Both the position numbers and the translations under genes were made by a program. A DNA stretch of 64,000 nucleotides from contig NC_085878.1 in assembly GCF_034702125.1 (NCBI RefSeq), positions 18,161,057 through 18,225,056 on the forward strand, given 5' to 3'. The notes below the pieces were generated by a model. That model worked only from the letters and a program-made list of their open reading frames with translations. It was not told the DNA's origin and did no database searches. This DNA comes from Engraulis encrasicolus. Its lineage: Eukaryota > Chordata > Actinopteri > Clupeiformes > Engraulidae. Positions 34,493 through 56,025 of this stretch are shown in pieces (position 1 is the first letter of the stretch; the number at the start of each line of letters is the position of its first letter).

Positions 34493-36990
34493 GTGCGTAT
34501 AGCCTACTCGTGCACTAGAACTGAGGTCGGTGGCATCATGTAAGAGGGTGTTTTTTTATTGGTTCATTATATATTATTTATTATAATATTTTGCCCACAT
34601 ATAAAAACATTACTTTACATCTCAAACACCATGGTTCTAATATGCCTCATTTTCAATAACTGGACTACCAGTAAACCAATGACACACTGCTAACTGTTAG
34701 AATAACAGTTAAATAAAATTGCATCGATAAAATTACATGGAGGAGGCTATTATGGCATTAAGGCTTAATATGTTGATAACGAGGTTCTTTTTTATTAGGC
34801 CAAATTATTTTGTCCACCTACAAAAAAAAAAATACATGTAGGTTGTAGGTTCATTCCCAAACATAATGCTTCCAATAGCCTATGGGCCATGGCTCGATTG
34901 CAATAAGGGGACCTTCTGGACTGAAAACAATTGCAAGCTTCTAGACAAAATGGTCAATATCGAGTTGCTTTGCGTAGGCCATTATGTAATATGCTGATAG
35001 CCTACATTGCATTTGGCCAAATAATATAGATGTCAAGTTGACAATTTTGCTTGGATTTTTGTTCGGTTTTGTTTTCAAGTTCTAACCTTTGTGAATTAGG
35101 CCTATGTGTGAATAAAGGCATCACGCCAACTTGTGCCCGGTCATTAACATTACAACGTTACAAAGAGTGGGAAACAAAGGAAGAAAACTGTCCAACACTA
35201 CCACACAATACACTGTTGTGAGACAAATGTGGTTTGAAGCCTCGGCCAGATGACACCGCAACGCGGGTTTTTTTGAATCCGAGTTGCAATTAAGTTGCAA
35301 CCATACAGCATGTTTCAGTGAAAAATTCGGGTCCTAATGACAACGACAGGCTTGCTTCAGAATACACATTTCTTTATGTGAAGTTGTTGAGAACAAAGTA
35401 TTCGCTAATGGCCGTGATCGCCCACTCTTATCATGCAAATGACCTGTCATGCAGGGACCTTAGACCAGTGACAGTGCCAGAAAGGTTCACATTTTTTAAC
35501 AGACCCAGCAAATTTTGTTTTCGATCTACAGACATATGCCATGGCTTGTTTAAAAGCTGAAGATCTTAGCTTTTTATTACTAAAAACAATACATTTCTAG
35601 CCTCTCCCATTCCGAAGTTATGTCCATTTTAAGCGACGGATAGTTTAACAAAAAAAATGGCGTCATTTCCCCCCCTTTGTAAAAAGCGAAACACGGTTTT
35701 ATTATGCGCTTTACTCTCCTCAAGCACGTACATATAGCAGGTTCAGAATATCAGAATGTGCAAGCTGCATAATTGAACATTACTAGATGCCACAGAGACA
35801 AGTTAGATACAACAACAGACTGTACTAGCAGACTGGCTTAGCACCATGCTTCGTGACAAAGTTGCTCTTACAAGAATAAGCATGCATGCTGCAACTTCTG
35901 GAATATTTTGGAAGACATTAGAACAATCACCAGGGAGTTTACAGTCTACATAACTGGTTGGCCCTCACGAAGTTGTAAGTCTGATGTATTTACTCCTTTC
36001 ATTAGTTAAGTATGATGTTTTGTATGCAGGAGGAGCATGTCAAGTTACTAAAGGAACTTCTTATCCCAACATGTGTACTAGCATTTGCTGCTAGCCGACT
36101 TATTTTCAAAACCAGCATCGCATAGCCTAGTTGTTATTTTTCATTATGCTGAAGTGAGTGCTACGTGGGAAAATAGGCTACCAGCTTTGCGCATGTGGCA
36201 CCTTGTGTAGCTTGTGGAGTGACTAGAGTAGCGAATCATTGCCATTTAGGCATCTGTTGATTGTGTACGCTTTATGCTGCTTTTTTTATTTGAGAAGTTT
36301 AAACTAAGGTGTTGAATACCAATACCGGGCAGGTATTTCTCCCTCCTCTGGAGGCTGCTGCGCTCACCGCTTCTCTTTCTGCCCATTACGCCTGTTTCAA
36401 CTAGTGACATATACATAATATGCATTGCTGATAACTGTTTGGGTGCGCAGTTAAAAGATAATATGAAGCTTTGCTTCGTGTTTGTCAGGTTTTTTTTAAA
36501 TTTATTTTTTTAAAGATTTTGAACACGAGTGACCCACACTGGGCAGTTTGAAACGTAAAATATTGACCGTGGTAGAAATGAAAGTCTCCACAGTCCACAC
36601 AAACAGTTGTCTGATGATGCCATTGTGCATGGAATTAATGTTGTGCGCAAAGCTAGTGGTCATTGTGAAGATACCTCACTGTTTTTGGCCATGTGGCTGT
36701 GACGCAGATGTAAACAAATCCGTTTCGCCTGTAACAATGGCAACGCAAACGCCTGCGTTACTCGATTTTCGCACTCTGGAACCCATTATTCAAAAAACTC
36801 GTTTTGTGCCACGTTTCTGGTGGGTTTCATATGGTTAACCCAGGGGAACGTTGTCACTGGCATAGAAAATCGTTCCCGTATAGCTGGCCCCTGCATGGCA
36901 CTTTACGTCTCGCCACAAATGACCAGTTGTTCTACCACGAAGTAAATTAAAACCACAAGTGCTTACCAGCTCCCTCTCCAGGTGCAGCGT
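34493..36990. other. No gene recognised
   Basis: AT-rich sequence without recognisable exons or clear repeat boundaries on either strand. Confidence 0.5.
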
Positions 36991-37291
36991 CGCGTTAGTA
37001 CAGTATTTCCAAATGATTGAAGTCAAGCACAGCAAGCTTTTGTGTGCGACTCAGCGCGTCTTTCCAAAACCAACCGAGGCAACCTGAACCTAATTAAAAG
37101 CACCTGCGTTTGAGTTTTGCCGCGAACACACACGGCTGCGCTGAGGAGGACAGCTGTGGCTGTTCAGCCAACTCGCGCTCCGCTAATTAGGAGCAGTTTA
37201 ACCCTAAAGACCGGCGAGCGGGGTCATTTATGCAGATAGGCCTATCCAAAGTTCCAAAAACTTATGTCAGGGAGAAAGTTTATCGACATAA
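36991..37291. repeat. 300-bp segment duplicated at 43949-44249
   Basis: From CGCGTTAGTACAGTATTTCC to TTTATCGACAT the sequence recurs at 43949 with only a few differences. No coding or transposon signature was recognised in it. Confidence 0.9.
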
Positions 37292-37688
37292 AAACTGTTG
37301 TGATGATGGCTAGTAATCCAAAATGCAGTTGCAAGAATTCAAACCAAAACAAAGAAAATAGATGACGCCACTCCCTACTTAAATCGTTATAGGCCTACTG
37401 GCTCCATGTGAGTTTCACAACGGAGTGTAAACTCTTCTGATTGCCTTTATGTCACGCCTAGGCCCTAAATATACTGTAGCCCTATTGCAGTAGCTGGGCC
37501 ATTATTATCATAAAATATGTCTCTGAGGTAAGGTCTCAAAGAGTCTTCTTGTTGTGCCTTGGGTAAGAAAATGAATGGTATTTAAACCAAAATGCTACCA
37601 AATGGCATCAGCTTCCTGTTCAAAGTATGACCACCCCTAATGGTTTAAACAAAATAAAAGAAACTGAAAGCATTTTTTTCATCTGATT

Positions 37689-38031
37689 TTAAAGGGACAC
37701 TGTGCAGGAAATGGTCAAAAAAAGTACTGCAACTATGCTGCTCATTGAAACTGGGTTGCCTATTGCCAAATATGATCTTTTCATGAAAGTTTACTAAGAA
37801 ATAAACAAATATTTTCTAGTACAGCTAAAAATGGCTATTTCTGGAAATTCAAAATGGCGGACCATGGAGAAGATCCCCCTTTTCAAGTATGAAAAATGCA
37901 ATTTTTCCAGTCATAATGAACACTTCAAATTTGATGGTTTGGTAAGTATTCATGAAAAAGGTCAAATTAGTGAATGGGTAGCATGGATTCTGGAAATAAA
38001 CAACTAAAATTCCCACACAGTGTCCCTTTAA
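37689..38031. mobile_element. TTAA palindromic MITE, AGGGACACTGTG family
   Basis: TTAAAGGGACACTGTG at the left and CACAGTGTCCCTTTAA at the right. The interior is imperfectly palindromic around CAAAATGGCGGACCATGGAG. A second copy is at 42460-42826. TTAA at both edges fits TTAA-specific transposases; none is encoded. Confidence 0.85.
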
Positions 38032-38462
38032 GGATAGTTATCTAGCCTACTGTAGGCCTACATTTATATGGCATACTTTCTACTTTGTTTAATATTTTTT
38101 TCTCCTCTCTTCTCTTTCTTTCCTCTTTCCTCTCATTGAATAGTTATTAATGTGCTAAAATCTTCTTTACAGTTGCAAACAGTGCATCATTATTCACCTG
38201 AGGTAGGAATATGCTTTAGCATAGTCTTACTCTGGTGTAAAATGAGTGTTGTAGTATTTTTGTTTCCTACTAGAGGGTTCGTCCTCTGCCATCTCGCCTC
38301 GACTGATGAATCTGATAACCAAAGAAACTCGACAGAAGAACAATCTCTAGGGGGGAAATGCATTGGCCACAGTGTAGTGGGGGCGTTGCCTGAGGACACG
38401 AGTGCATGGAAAATTAACTCCCTTGCGCATGGTCATTGGTCAGTGGGTGAGATGGATACAAT

Positions 38463-38744
38463 GAGTGCGTCTTAATATGCGACCTTGCCTCCTCCACTTG
38501 CTTCTAGTCAAGATGACATCACTGGCAACAACATTATATTTCAAAATCTCGCAAAAGCTCAATTGTAGAGTCTTTTTCTCATTTGCAATTGGGATGGTGA
38601 ATGAAAAACAGTCCCTCAAAAGTTGTTGTGGCTAGGCTGACAGCTGGGAAACTTCATCGTTTTCTCCACGGAGGAGGGGCCAGGAGGCGGGACGAGGAGA
38701 CAAGCGCAAGTGGAGGAGGCAAGGTCGCATATTAAAACGCACTC
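38463..38744. mobile_element. Inverted-repeat element, uninterrupted sister of 25960
   Basis: Ends GAGTGCGTCTTAATATGCG and CGCATATTAAAACGCACTC; AAT flanks both sides. The interior matches the 25960-26840 element but lacks the 617-bp insertion. Confidence 0.8.
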
Positions 38745-39156
38745 AATCTCCGTACTCCCTTGCGCATGGTTAGTGGGGGCGACACCATGATGGATAATTT
38801 GTGGCCAAATTAACTGCAGCTGTTGGTCAGCAGTAATTGCTGGGGGTAATTAAGGACAGCTGACAAACATTCACGCTGTCCTATGACCTGTTCCACACTC
38901 CGACCCTCGCGGAAGTGGCATTGCATGCTTCCCTGATGCTTCCAATACTGACCGTAGAAGAAGAATTACATTTCCATACTCCCCTCGCCATCATTTTGTA
39001 CTATGCTGTTACAACGTCAGTAAGCCCTCCTGTATATCTACTCTCCTTGCTGTGACGGTCCGATCAGAGAGGGTAAAATGAGGTAGACAGGCCGCGCCCT
39101 CCTAGTGACGCAACACCTTCAGCGTTGCAACCGTCAATTATAATCAGGCTAAAAAT

Positions 39157-39460
39157 GAAGTGAAGTGAAAGTCCAACTGGGAAACTCCAACTCCAATTAT
39201 TGTGACACAGCACTCCACGGCACACAAGTGTTCACTGCACACAGCGAAATTGCATTTATGCCTCACCCATGCAGTGCGGCGGGATGGTACCATGTGCAGT
39301 GCAGCGGGATGGTATCATGCTCAGGGTACCTCAGTCTTGAAGGAGGATGGGGGAGAGCACTGGTTAATTACTACCCCCACCAACTTGGTGGGTTGGGAGT
39401 CGAACCAGCAACCTTCGGGCTACAAGTCTGACGCCATAACCGCTTGCCCAAGCCTGCCAC
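39157..39460 (-). repeat. tRNA-derived SINE (minus)
   Basis: On the minus strand the head has GCGGTTATGGCGTCAGACTT and the B box GGTTCGACTCC, then TTGGTGGGGG and a body ending in GGAGTTGGAGTTTCCCAG. It is the same family as 49581-49905. The head half is included in the segmental duplication to 41227. Confidence 0.85.
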
Positions 39461-40260
39461 ACCGAAAGCTTATTGGCTTGTTTTGCTCAGCGTGCGTTTG
39501 CTACCTGCATGCCCTCACTTTGAACAGATAGACACGCACATGATTACACAATCACAGTCTCTCCTTCTCTCTCTCTCTCCTTTTCTCTCGCCTCCGCAAA
39601 CTAATCGAGGTAATCCACGCATGCAGCTTCCTCTTGAGTCCAGTCAGTCCTGTTGGATGTGGTCCATCTTTCTTGGTGGTATGTAGACATTACCTTGGAT
39701 AGCCTACCGTGGCTCTTGACACATCACAAAGGCTTACTGTCTCGGTCAAAAATGCAACAGTTACACACGCACCCAAGAATTTCTCCTTTTTGAACTCCGA
39801 TATGTCACCCCTAATGCTGTGTGGGTGTATGCATGGCAAAATTTTGAGAAAAATTGTGCTCTTACCCTGCTAATCGACACACTTCGCTTTACTGGTGCAA
39901 TGTGCAATTAATGAAGATTGGCCAACAGGCTTGTCCACTTCAGCCATGAAACTTCCCACACTAAAATGGCAGGTGTCTCATTTATTTTGTCCAACCCCTG
40001 TACGTGTCGTATTGTATTGTATTGTATTTTATTGATGTTTTATGTCCTCATGGAACAGGATAAATAAGAAAGGTGTCTCAAAGGTGTCCTGTCATCCCTC
40101 AGTGTACTTGGTCCAGAGCAACTATTGGCTCACTGGCGTCATGTCCTCCAGAAGTCACTGTGATGTGGAGAGTAAAATCTGTCTTATGTTCAAGAGCACT
40201 GAGGAGAGACCACAGGCCCCCTCAAGGTCTCATATACACGCACGCAGGCACGCCATATTT
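39360..40260. repeat. Segmental duplication A, copy 1
   Basis: Nearly identical, in direct orientation, to 41229-42130 (offset about 1.87 kb). It begins inside the SINE. It contains a (CT)-rich tract and a TGTATTGTATTGTATT tract that differs in length between copies. No gene recognised. Confidence 0.92.
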
Positions 40261-40680
40261 CAAAATAACCCATAGCTCCAACCCTGGTCCTATATTACAC
40301 ACCTGCCCAAACAACATCAATCCCCTCCCGATCAACACACACACACACACACAGCCTGGGTATTGCTTGAAAACAGCACCTGGTGCTCCATTTGAAAACT
40401 ATTAAGAGAGGCATCAAACACCATCAAGGCCACACTGATTGCAGCTCGCCTCTTCACTTTCCTCCAATCACACACTGAGTCAATTAACCCCCACCTCAAC
40501 ACACGTAGTCCCAACGCCCCCCTTAGTATTGAAAAATACAATAGACTAATGCCCCCCAAAGGGAACTAAGTCCTGCCGCCACTCAGCTGTATCCCTCTCA
40601 ACGCCACCCTAGGGCTCCCCAACACCCGCTGGGGGGCTGTAGCGCCCCCGTTGAGAAACACTATGTTACGCAATACCCAA

Positions 40681-41220
40681 TAGCGTTATTAGATTGGTTA
40701 TTAAATAATTTACTAACAGAGTTGATTTCTGTGTTATAACGAATGTACAATAATAATAAAAAGCTGGCCTAAACAGCAGCTCAAGTGGCCTAAACGGCAG
40801 CTCCGGTGGCCTAAACGATGGCAGGGTGGCCTTGGTGTAGAACTACTTCCTTCACTGCTCTGCAGGCTGAAATTAAGACGTGTCTGTACTCCATGGTCCT
40901 GGTGCACTTAAAGCAAAGTCTTGACACCAAGTCTTGAAACAACATTTTCACACCTCTGTGGTTAATGCTTAACGCACTTCTTCCATGTACGCTCAAAAAA
41001 CAAAATGAATACTTAAAGGCAGAGTAGGCCAATGTAATATTTTTAGTTGTTTATTTTCTGAATTGATGCTGCCCATTCATACTATGCTTTTCATGAATAT
41101 TTACCACCACCATACATTTCTATAGTATCCATTATGACTGGGAAAATTACATTTTTCATACAAAGGTGGATCTTCTCAGTGTCTGCCATTTTAAATTGTA
41201 ATAGGTCTCTTTGGCTGCCA
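40681..41220. repeat. Segmental duplication B, copy 1
   Basis: Matches 42140-43034. It includes three 22-bp-type units of GTGGCCTAAACGGCAGCTCC at about 40767-40830. At 41020 it has the TTAA site followed by AGGCAGAGTAGGCC without a MITE. Confidence 0.9.
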
Positions 41221-41228
41221 AACCAGCA

Positions 41229-42130
41229 CTGGTTAATTACTCCCCCCACCAACTTGGTGGGTTGGGAGTCGAACCAGCAACCTTCGGGCTACAAGTCTGA
41301 CGCCATAACCGCTTGCCCAAGCCTGCCACACTGAAAGCTTATTGCCTTGTTTTGCTCAGCGTGCGTTTGCTACCTGCATGCCCTCACTTTGAACAGATAG
41401 ACACGCACATGATTACACAATCACAGTCTCTCCTTCTCTCTCTCTCTCCTTTTCTCTCGCCTCCGCAAACTAATCGAGGTAATCCACGCATGCAGCTTCC
41501 TCTTGAGTCCAGTCAGTCCTGTTGGATGTGGTCCATCTTTCTTGGTGGCATGTAGACATTACCTTGGATAGCCTACCGTGGCTCTTGACACATCACAAAG
41601 GCTTACTGTCTCGGTCAAAAATGCAACAGTTACACACGCACCCAAGAATTTCTCCTGTTTGAACTCCGATATGTCACCCCTAATGCTGTGTGGGTGTATG
41701 CATGGCAAAATTTTGAGAAAAATTGTGCTCTTACCCTGCTAATCGACACACTTCGCTTTACTGGTGCAATGTGCAATTAATGAAGATTGGCCAACAGGCT
41801 TGTCCACTTGAGCCATGAAACTTCCCACACTAAAATGGCAGGTGTCTCATTTATTTTGTCCAACCCCTGTACGTGTTGTATTGTATTGTATTGTATTGTA
41901 TTTTATTGATGTTTTATGTCCTCATGGAACAGGATAAATAAGAAAGGTGTCTCAAAGGTGTCCTGTCATCCCTCAGTGTACTTGGTCCAGAGCAACTATT
42001 GGCTCACTGGCGTCATGTCCTCCAGAAGTCACTGTGATGTGCAGAGTAAAATCTGTCTGTTATGTTCAAGAGCACTGAGGAGAGACCACAGGCCCCCTCA
42101 AGGTCTCATATACACGCACGCACGCACGCC
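41229..42130. repeat. Segmental duplication A, copy 2
   Basis: Second copy of 39360-40260, starting within a SINE truncated at GGTTAATTAC. The GTATT tract is longer here than in copy 1. Confidence 0.92.
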
Positions 42131-42139
42131 CGCCCGCAG

Positions 42140-43034
42140 ATTGGTTATTAAATAATTTACCAACAGAGCTGATTTCTGTGTTTCTGTGTAAAGAATGTAC
42201 AATAATAATAAAAAGCTGGCCTAAACAGCAGCTCAAGTGGCCTAAACGGCAGCTCCGGTGGCCTAAACGATGGCAGGGTGGCCTTGGTGTAGAACTACTT
42301 CCTTCACTGCAGGCTGAAATTAAGACGTGTCTGTACTCCATGGTCCTGGTGCACTTAAAGTTAAGTCTTGACACCAAGTCTTGAAACAACATTTTCACAC
42401 CTCTTTGGTTAATGTTTAACGCACTTCTTCCATGTACGCTCAAAAAACAAAATTAATGCTTAAAGGGACACTGTGTGAGATTTTTTGTTGTTTATTTCCA
42501 GAATTCATGCTGCCCATTCACTAATGTTACCTTTTTCATGAATACTTACCACCAGCATCAAATTCTAGGTATTCATTATGACTGGAAAAATTGCACTTTT
42601 CATACATGAAAAGGGGGATCTTCTCCATGGTCCGCCATTTTGAATTTCCAAAAATAGCCATTTTTAGCTGCAAAAATGACTCTACTTGGACCATACTAGA
42701 AAATATTTGTTTATTACTTAGTAAACTTTCATGTAAAGATCAAATTTGGCAATAGGCAGCCCAGTTTCAATGAGCAGCATAGTTGCAGTACCTTTTTTGA
42801 CCATTTCCTGCACAGTGTCCCTTTAAAGGCAGAGTAGGCCAATGTAATATTTTAGTTGTTTATTTTCTGAATTGATGCTGCCCATTCATACTATGCTTTT
42901 CATGAATATTTACCACCACCATACATTTCTATAGTATCCATTATGACTGGGAAAATTACATTTTTCATACAAAGGTGGATCTTCTCAGTGTCTGCCATTT
43001 TCAATTGTAATAGGTATCTTTGGCTGCCAAACAT
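42140..43034. repeat. Segmental duplication B, copy 2, carrying a MITE
   Basis: Second copy of 40681-41220, expanded by the TTAA MITE at 42460-42826. Confidence 0.9.
42460..42826. mobile_element. TTAA palindromic MITE inserted in duplication B
   Basis: Reverse-oriented relative of 37689-38031, bounded by TTAA on both sides. The sister duplication at about 41020 has a single TTAA at the same place, so this copy inserted after the duplication, or was lost from the other copy. Confidence 0.88.
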
Positions 43035-43093
43035 ACTGTACTGTTCAAACCAGTAAATATTAGCTGTAATATTAGTAAATACATTTTTGGGTA

Positions 43094-43305
43094 ATGTAGG
43101 GGTGCCCTCTCGCCTTAATTGCACTTTAGAGTGTTTCAGTCACCACTAGAGGGGGCAAAGAATAACTCCTTGCAACAACATCAACACTTCTCTTGGAATG
43201 AGAAGTGAAACATCTTTCTTCAAGTGCAAAGAGGAAGCCCATTTGCGTACAGAGACATACATACAAACACCCACATTCACATTCACATTCACCCACACAC
43301 ACCCA

Positions 43306-43396
<91 letters not shown>

Positions 43397-43909
43397 CAGG
43401 ATGTGGACAGACTACGTTAATATTTCCAAGTAACAGCAAGTCTTGAAACAACATTTTCACAACTCTGTGGTTAATGCTTAAAGCACATCTTCCACACTCA
43501 AAATCAAAATGAATTCTTAAAGTCTCAAAATCCAAACCTTGAAATTTAGGCTGGATGTATCTATGATGTTTTTATTCTTTGATGGTAATTCACAGCTTGT
43601 GAACAGTCTAGGACTTCTACACATTTCTTCATTTACAAATGCACACAATAACCAAAGCTACATAACTCATTTAAATAAAAAAGATAAGTTATATGATTAT
43701 GTTTTTAAATTAAACGTTAAAATGAAAATCTCAGTTTTAGAAAAAGACCAGCGTCAGTTTTAAAGGTTCAGTGTACAAAATACACATTAAATGAGCAGCA
43801 AAGTATTTGTCCTTTTCCGTTTCTGTTTGTTATTTGTCCTTGTCAGTTTTGCTCCTGTCGCTCATGGTGAAAGGTGGCCATTGGCAGCCTGTCTGTCCTA
43901 AGATAGGCT

Positions 43910-43948
<39 letters not shown>
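43094..43948. repeat. Segmental duplication C, copy 1, with (AC)n and (CT)n
   Basis: Direct copy of 44248-45097. It contains (AC)n at 43309-43394 and ends in (CT)n at 43913-43948, where the 36991-type segment begins. Confidence 0.9.
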
Positions 43949-43951
<3 letters not shown>

Positions 43952-44249
43952 GTTAGTACAGTATTTCCAAATGATTGAAGTCAAGCACAGCAAGCTTTTG
44001 TGTGCGACTCAGCGCGTCTTTCCAAAACCAACCGAGGCAACCTGAACCTAATTAAAAGCCCCTGCGTTTGAGTTTTGCCGCGAACACACACGGCTGCGCT
44101 GAGGAGGACAGCTGTGGCTGTTCAGCCAACTCGCGCTCCGCTAATTAGGAGCAGTTTAACCCTAAAGCGACCGGTGAGCGGGGTCATTTATGCAGATAGG
44201 CCTATCCAAAGTTCCAAAAACTTATGTCAGGGAGATAGTTTATCGACAT
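43949..44249. repeat. Second copy of the 36991-37291 segment
   Basis: Lies exactly between the two copies of duplication C, entering directly after (CT)n. Differences from the 37-kb copy are few (for example CACC/CCCC and GAAAG/GATAG). Confidence 0.9.
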
Positions 44250-44447
44250 GTAGGGGTGCCCTCTCGCCTTAATTGCACTTTAGAGTGTTTCAGTCACCAC
44301 TAGAGGGGGCAAAGAATAACTCCTTGCAACAACATCAACACTTCTCTTGGAATGAGAAGTGAAACATCTTTCTTCAAGTGCAAAGAGGAAGCCCATTTGC
44401 GTACAGAGACATACATACAAACACCCACATTCACATTCACCCACACA

Positions 44448-44510
<63 letters not shown>

Positions 44511-45022
44511 CAGGATGTGGACAGACTACGTTAATATTTCCAAGTAACAGCAAGTCTTGAAACAACATTTTCACAACTCTGTGGTTAATGCTTAAAGCAC
44601 ATCTTCCACACTCAAAATCAAAATGAATTCTTAAAGTCTCAAAATCCAAACCTTGAAATTTAGGCTGGATGTATCTATGATGTTTTTATTCTTTGATGGT
44701 AATTCACAGCTTGTGAACAGTCTAGGACTTCTACGCATTTCTTCATTTACAAATGCACACAATAACCAAAACTACACAACTCATTCAAATAAAATGATAA
44801 GTTATATGATTATGTTTTTAAATTAAACCTTAAAATGAAAATCTCAGTTTTAGAAAAAGACCAGCGTCAGTTTTAAAGGTTCAGTGTACAAAATACACAT
44901 TAAATGAGCAGCAAAGTATTTGTCCTTGTCCGTTTCTGTTTGTTATTTGTCCTTGTCAGTTTTGCTCCTGTCGCTCATGGTGAAAGGTGGCCATTGGCAG
45001 CCTGTCTGGCCTAAGATAGGCT

Positions 45023-45097
<75 letters not shown>
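44248..45097. repeat. Segmental duplication C, copy 2
   Basis: Begins TGTAGGGGTGCCC. (AC)n is at 44452-44508 (shorter than copy 1) and (CT)n at 45025-45097 (longer). Tract lengths differ between copies, as expected of microsatellites after duplication. Confidence 0.9.
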
Positions 45098-45102
<5 letters not shown>

Positions 45103-45460
45103 GTGACCAGTCTGGTCATAAGCTGCTCTCTCTCGTCCTCTCTCTTGGTGGCCAGTCTGGTCATAGGCTACTCTCTCTTGGCACCCTGTTCCATCTAAGA
45201 TATTCTGGTCTCTCTCCACACCCAGTGTAATCTAATACTGCTGTATATGCTGGTCTCTCTCTTGGCGCCAAGTCTGCTCTAAAATATACAGTATCCGCAT
45301 CAGTGTTGCTCCTGTCTTTCCTGGTGGTCTGGCTGGCTGTCCTAAGATGCCTCATCACCCGTATTCCTCTTTTCTGTCGTGGAGGCCTGTCTGGTCCGAG
45401 GTATGCTGATCTCTCTCCTGTCTGGTGGCTCTTGTCTAAGCTGTCTCCTCATCAGTGTTG

Positions 45461-45510
<50 letters not shown>

Positions 45511-45858
45511 AAGATCGCCCTCTCTCTCTGGTGACTGGTCTAAAATGCCCTCTGTCCATAGGTGACTGGTCTAAGAGGCCCTCTCTCTCCCCATGGTGAC
45601 TCTGGTCTTGACTTGACTTGACTTGACTTGAAAAGCTTTAATATCCTTTAAAAGGCAATTTGATTTACAGCACAGCAGAATGAATGGCATAAAAACATAT
45701 AGGTCTACAATAAAAAAAACATATACAGTACAACAAATACACTCAATAAATAGCTAAACATATAGTTACTATGTAAATAAATACATAATAAATACAGACC
45801 ATCTAATTTGTGCTGCTCTGTCTCCTGGGGACTCTTCATTGTCACTCCTCTCTCTCCC

Positions 45859-45914
<56 letters not shown>

Positions 45915-46090
45915 CTATTAGATGCTGCTCCTGTCTCTCCTGGAGATTGGAATATGTATCCTTAGCTGTGTTGCTCCTGCCTGGTCTAAGATGTCTCCAG
46001 GGGCCCATACTAAGAAGCTGGTTGAGGAGTTAAGAGGCAAATCATCTAATAGAAGAGCCTGGAGTTCTCATGATACCCCTCTGATGCTGT
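45098..46090. repeat. Degenerate tandem array 3' of the receptor gene
   Basis: Irregular units of about 40-50 bp built from CTCTCTCTTGG, CTGGTCTAAGAT and GTTGCTCCTGTCTTTCCTGG, with (CT)n runs at 45463-45505 and 45846-45904. Several units resemble the coding end of the receptor exon at 46091-46140. A minus-oriented (CAAGT)n-tailed LINE end sits at 45604-45810. Confidence 0.75.
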
Positions 46091-54814
<8,724 letters not shown>

Positions 54815-54847
54815 GACCTTGCGCTCAATGTCCTGAAAAGAAGTTGC

Positions 54848-54852
<5 letters not shown>

Positions 54853-54885
<33 letters not shown>

Positions 54886-54891
54886 TTGTTG
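54853..54891 (-). repeat. (CAG)n in the receptor 5' leader
   Basis: Ten CAG units followed on the upstream side by CAA-type units, about 40 bp before the chosen ATG. It reads as poly-Ala in the frame of exon 1 and poly-Gln in another. Confidence 0.95.
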
Positions 54892-54915
54892 GTCTGGGCC
54901 CTGTCCAAGTCTGTC

Positions 54916-54922
54916 CTTTATA
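54916..54922 (-). promoter_or_regulatory. Candidate TATA box of the receptor gene
   Basis: TATAAAG on the minus strand about 100 bp upstream of the ATG. Transcription would start near 54890, placing the CAG tract in the 5' leader. No experimental support. Confidence 0.4.
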
Positions 54923-55209
54923 AGGCACCTATACACTGGCGTCACACACTCGCACACACAAGTTCACACACGCTCTGTGGCCGCTGCTGCTCCTGCTTCA
55001 AGCTAGAGCTCCCAGGCTAAAGGAAACGTGTCATTTCAAGTGAAATCAGCTCCAAAAGGAAACCACAGGAAGGAAATGCTTTCACTTTCACACTAGCTCA
55101 ACATTTCCACATTCTCACTACTCATACACTTCCCATATAGGCCTACTTATATTTCCCCTACATTACATCACCGTGCCCTCCTTTGCTTATCTTCAAGAAG
55201 GCCCAGTCA

Positions 55210-56025
55210 AGATTTTTTTTCTTTTCTTTTTTTTTAAGGAAATTGAGGTCCCTTGACTTGGGCAGGCCTATTTTATGAACATTTTACCATGGGATTGTGG
55301 CATGTGTGCTTTGGTGGAGGGATATCACTTAAGGACAGAAACAGGCTGAATAAGCTCATTAAGAAAGAGGGGTCCATCACTGGTGTGTGTTTTAATTCGG
55401 TGGAGCAAATTTTGGAGGAGCGGACGATGAGAGAGTTGAACAGTGTGCTGAGTATGGACAACCACCCACTGTTCAGCATGTTCCCAAAAAGTGGCAGGAG
55501 CCAAAGGCGTCTCCTACCTACAGTAGGTGCTCCACCGAAAGTAGATCACAGAGTTCTTCTGTGGAATAAAGTAGAGAATTATGTGACTTAGTAATGTGAT
55601 TTCATATGTGTATAGTGGGATGTAGGAATGTGATTTCATGTGTATAAGTGATATCTGTTGCATGTCTTTGTATGTCTTGTCCTCTTCCATCAGGGAGATG
55701 TTGGAAATACGTGTTTTATACGCTTTTACATGTAAATCCCTTGGATACCCCCTTTGCCTTTCTATGTCCATAAATAAACCAAACCAAAACCAAAAATTCC
55801 TGCAGCAATCAGATTTTGTAACAACAGCTGCTGACTGAGTGCTTTTTCAGTGGTTCTATAATGTTGAGATTCTTTGTGTGTCTTTATGATGGACTGTTTC
55901 CCATTTATTTTTTAACTCTTATTTACTATGGGTCTATGTATTATGTGTGTTTATATGTGTTATGTATTATGTCTTGTCTTTCTCTTATGTGTTTCAATTT
56001 GAGGATTAATAAAGTAATCAAACAA
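55210..56025 (+). mobile_element. LINE 3' end with C-terminal coding fragment
   Basis: A 112-codon frame at 55253-55591 reads CFGGGISLKDRNRLNKLI then GVCFNSVEQILEERT and HPLFSMF, the C-terminal block of L2-like non-LTR elements. A 3' UTR follows and ends in GGATTAATAAAGTAATC near 56020. The element is 5'-truncated; the family differs from that at 10203. Confidence 0.7.

Noticed and set aside
55253..55591. Possible novel 112-aa gene
   Set aside because: Matches the C-terminal pattern of L2-like LINE proteins and is followed by a LINE-type 3' end.
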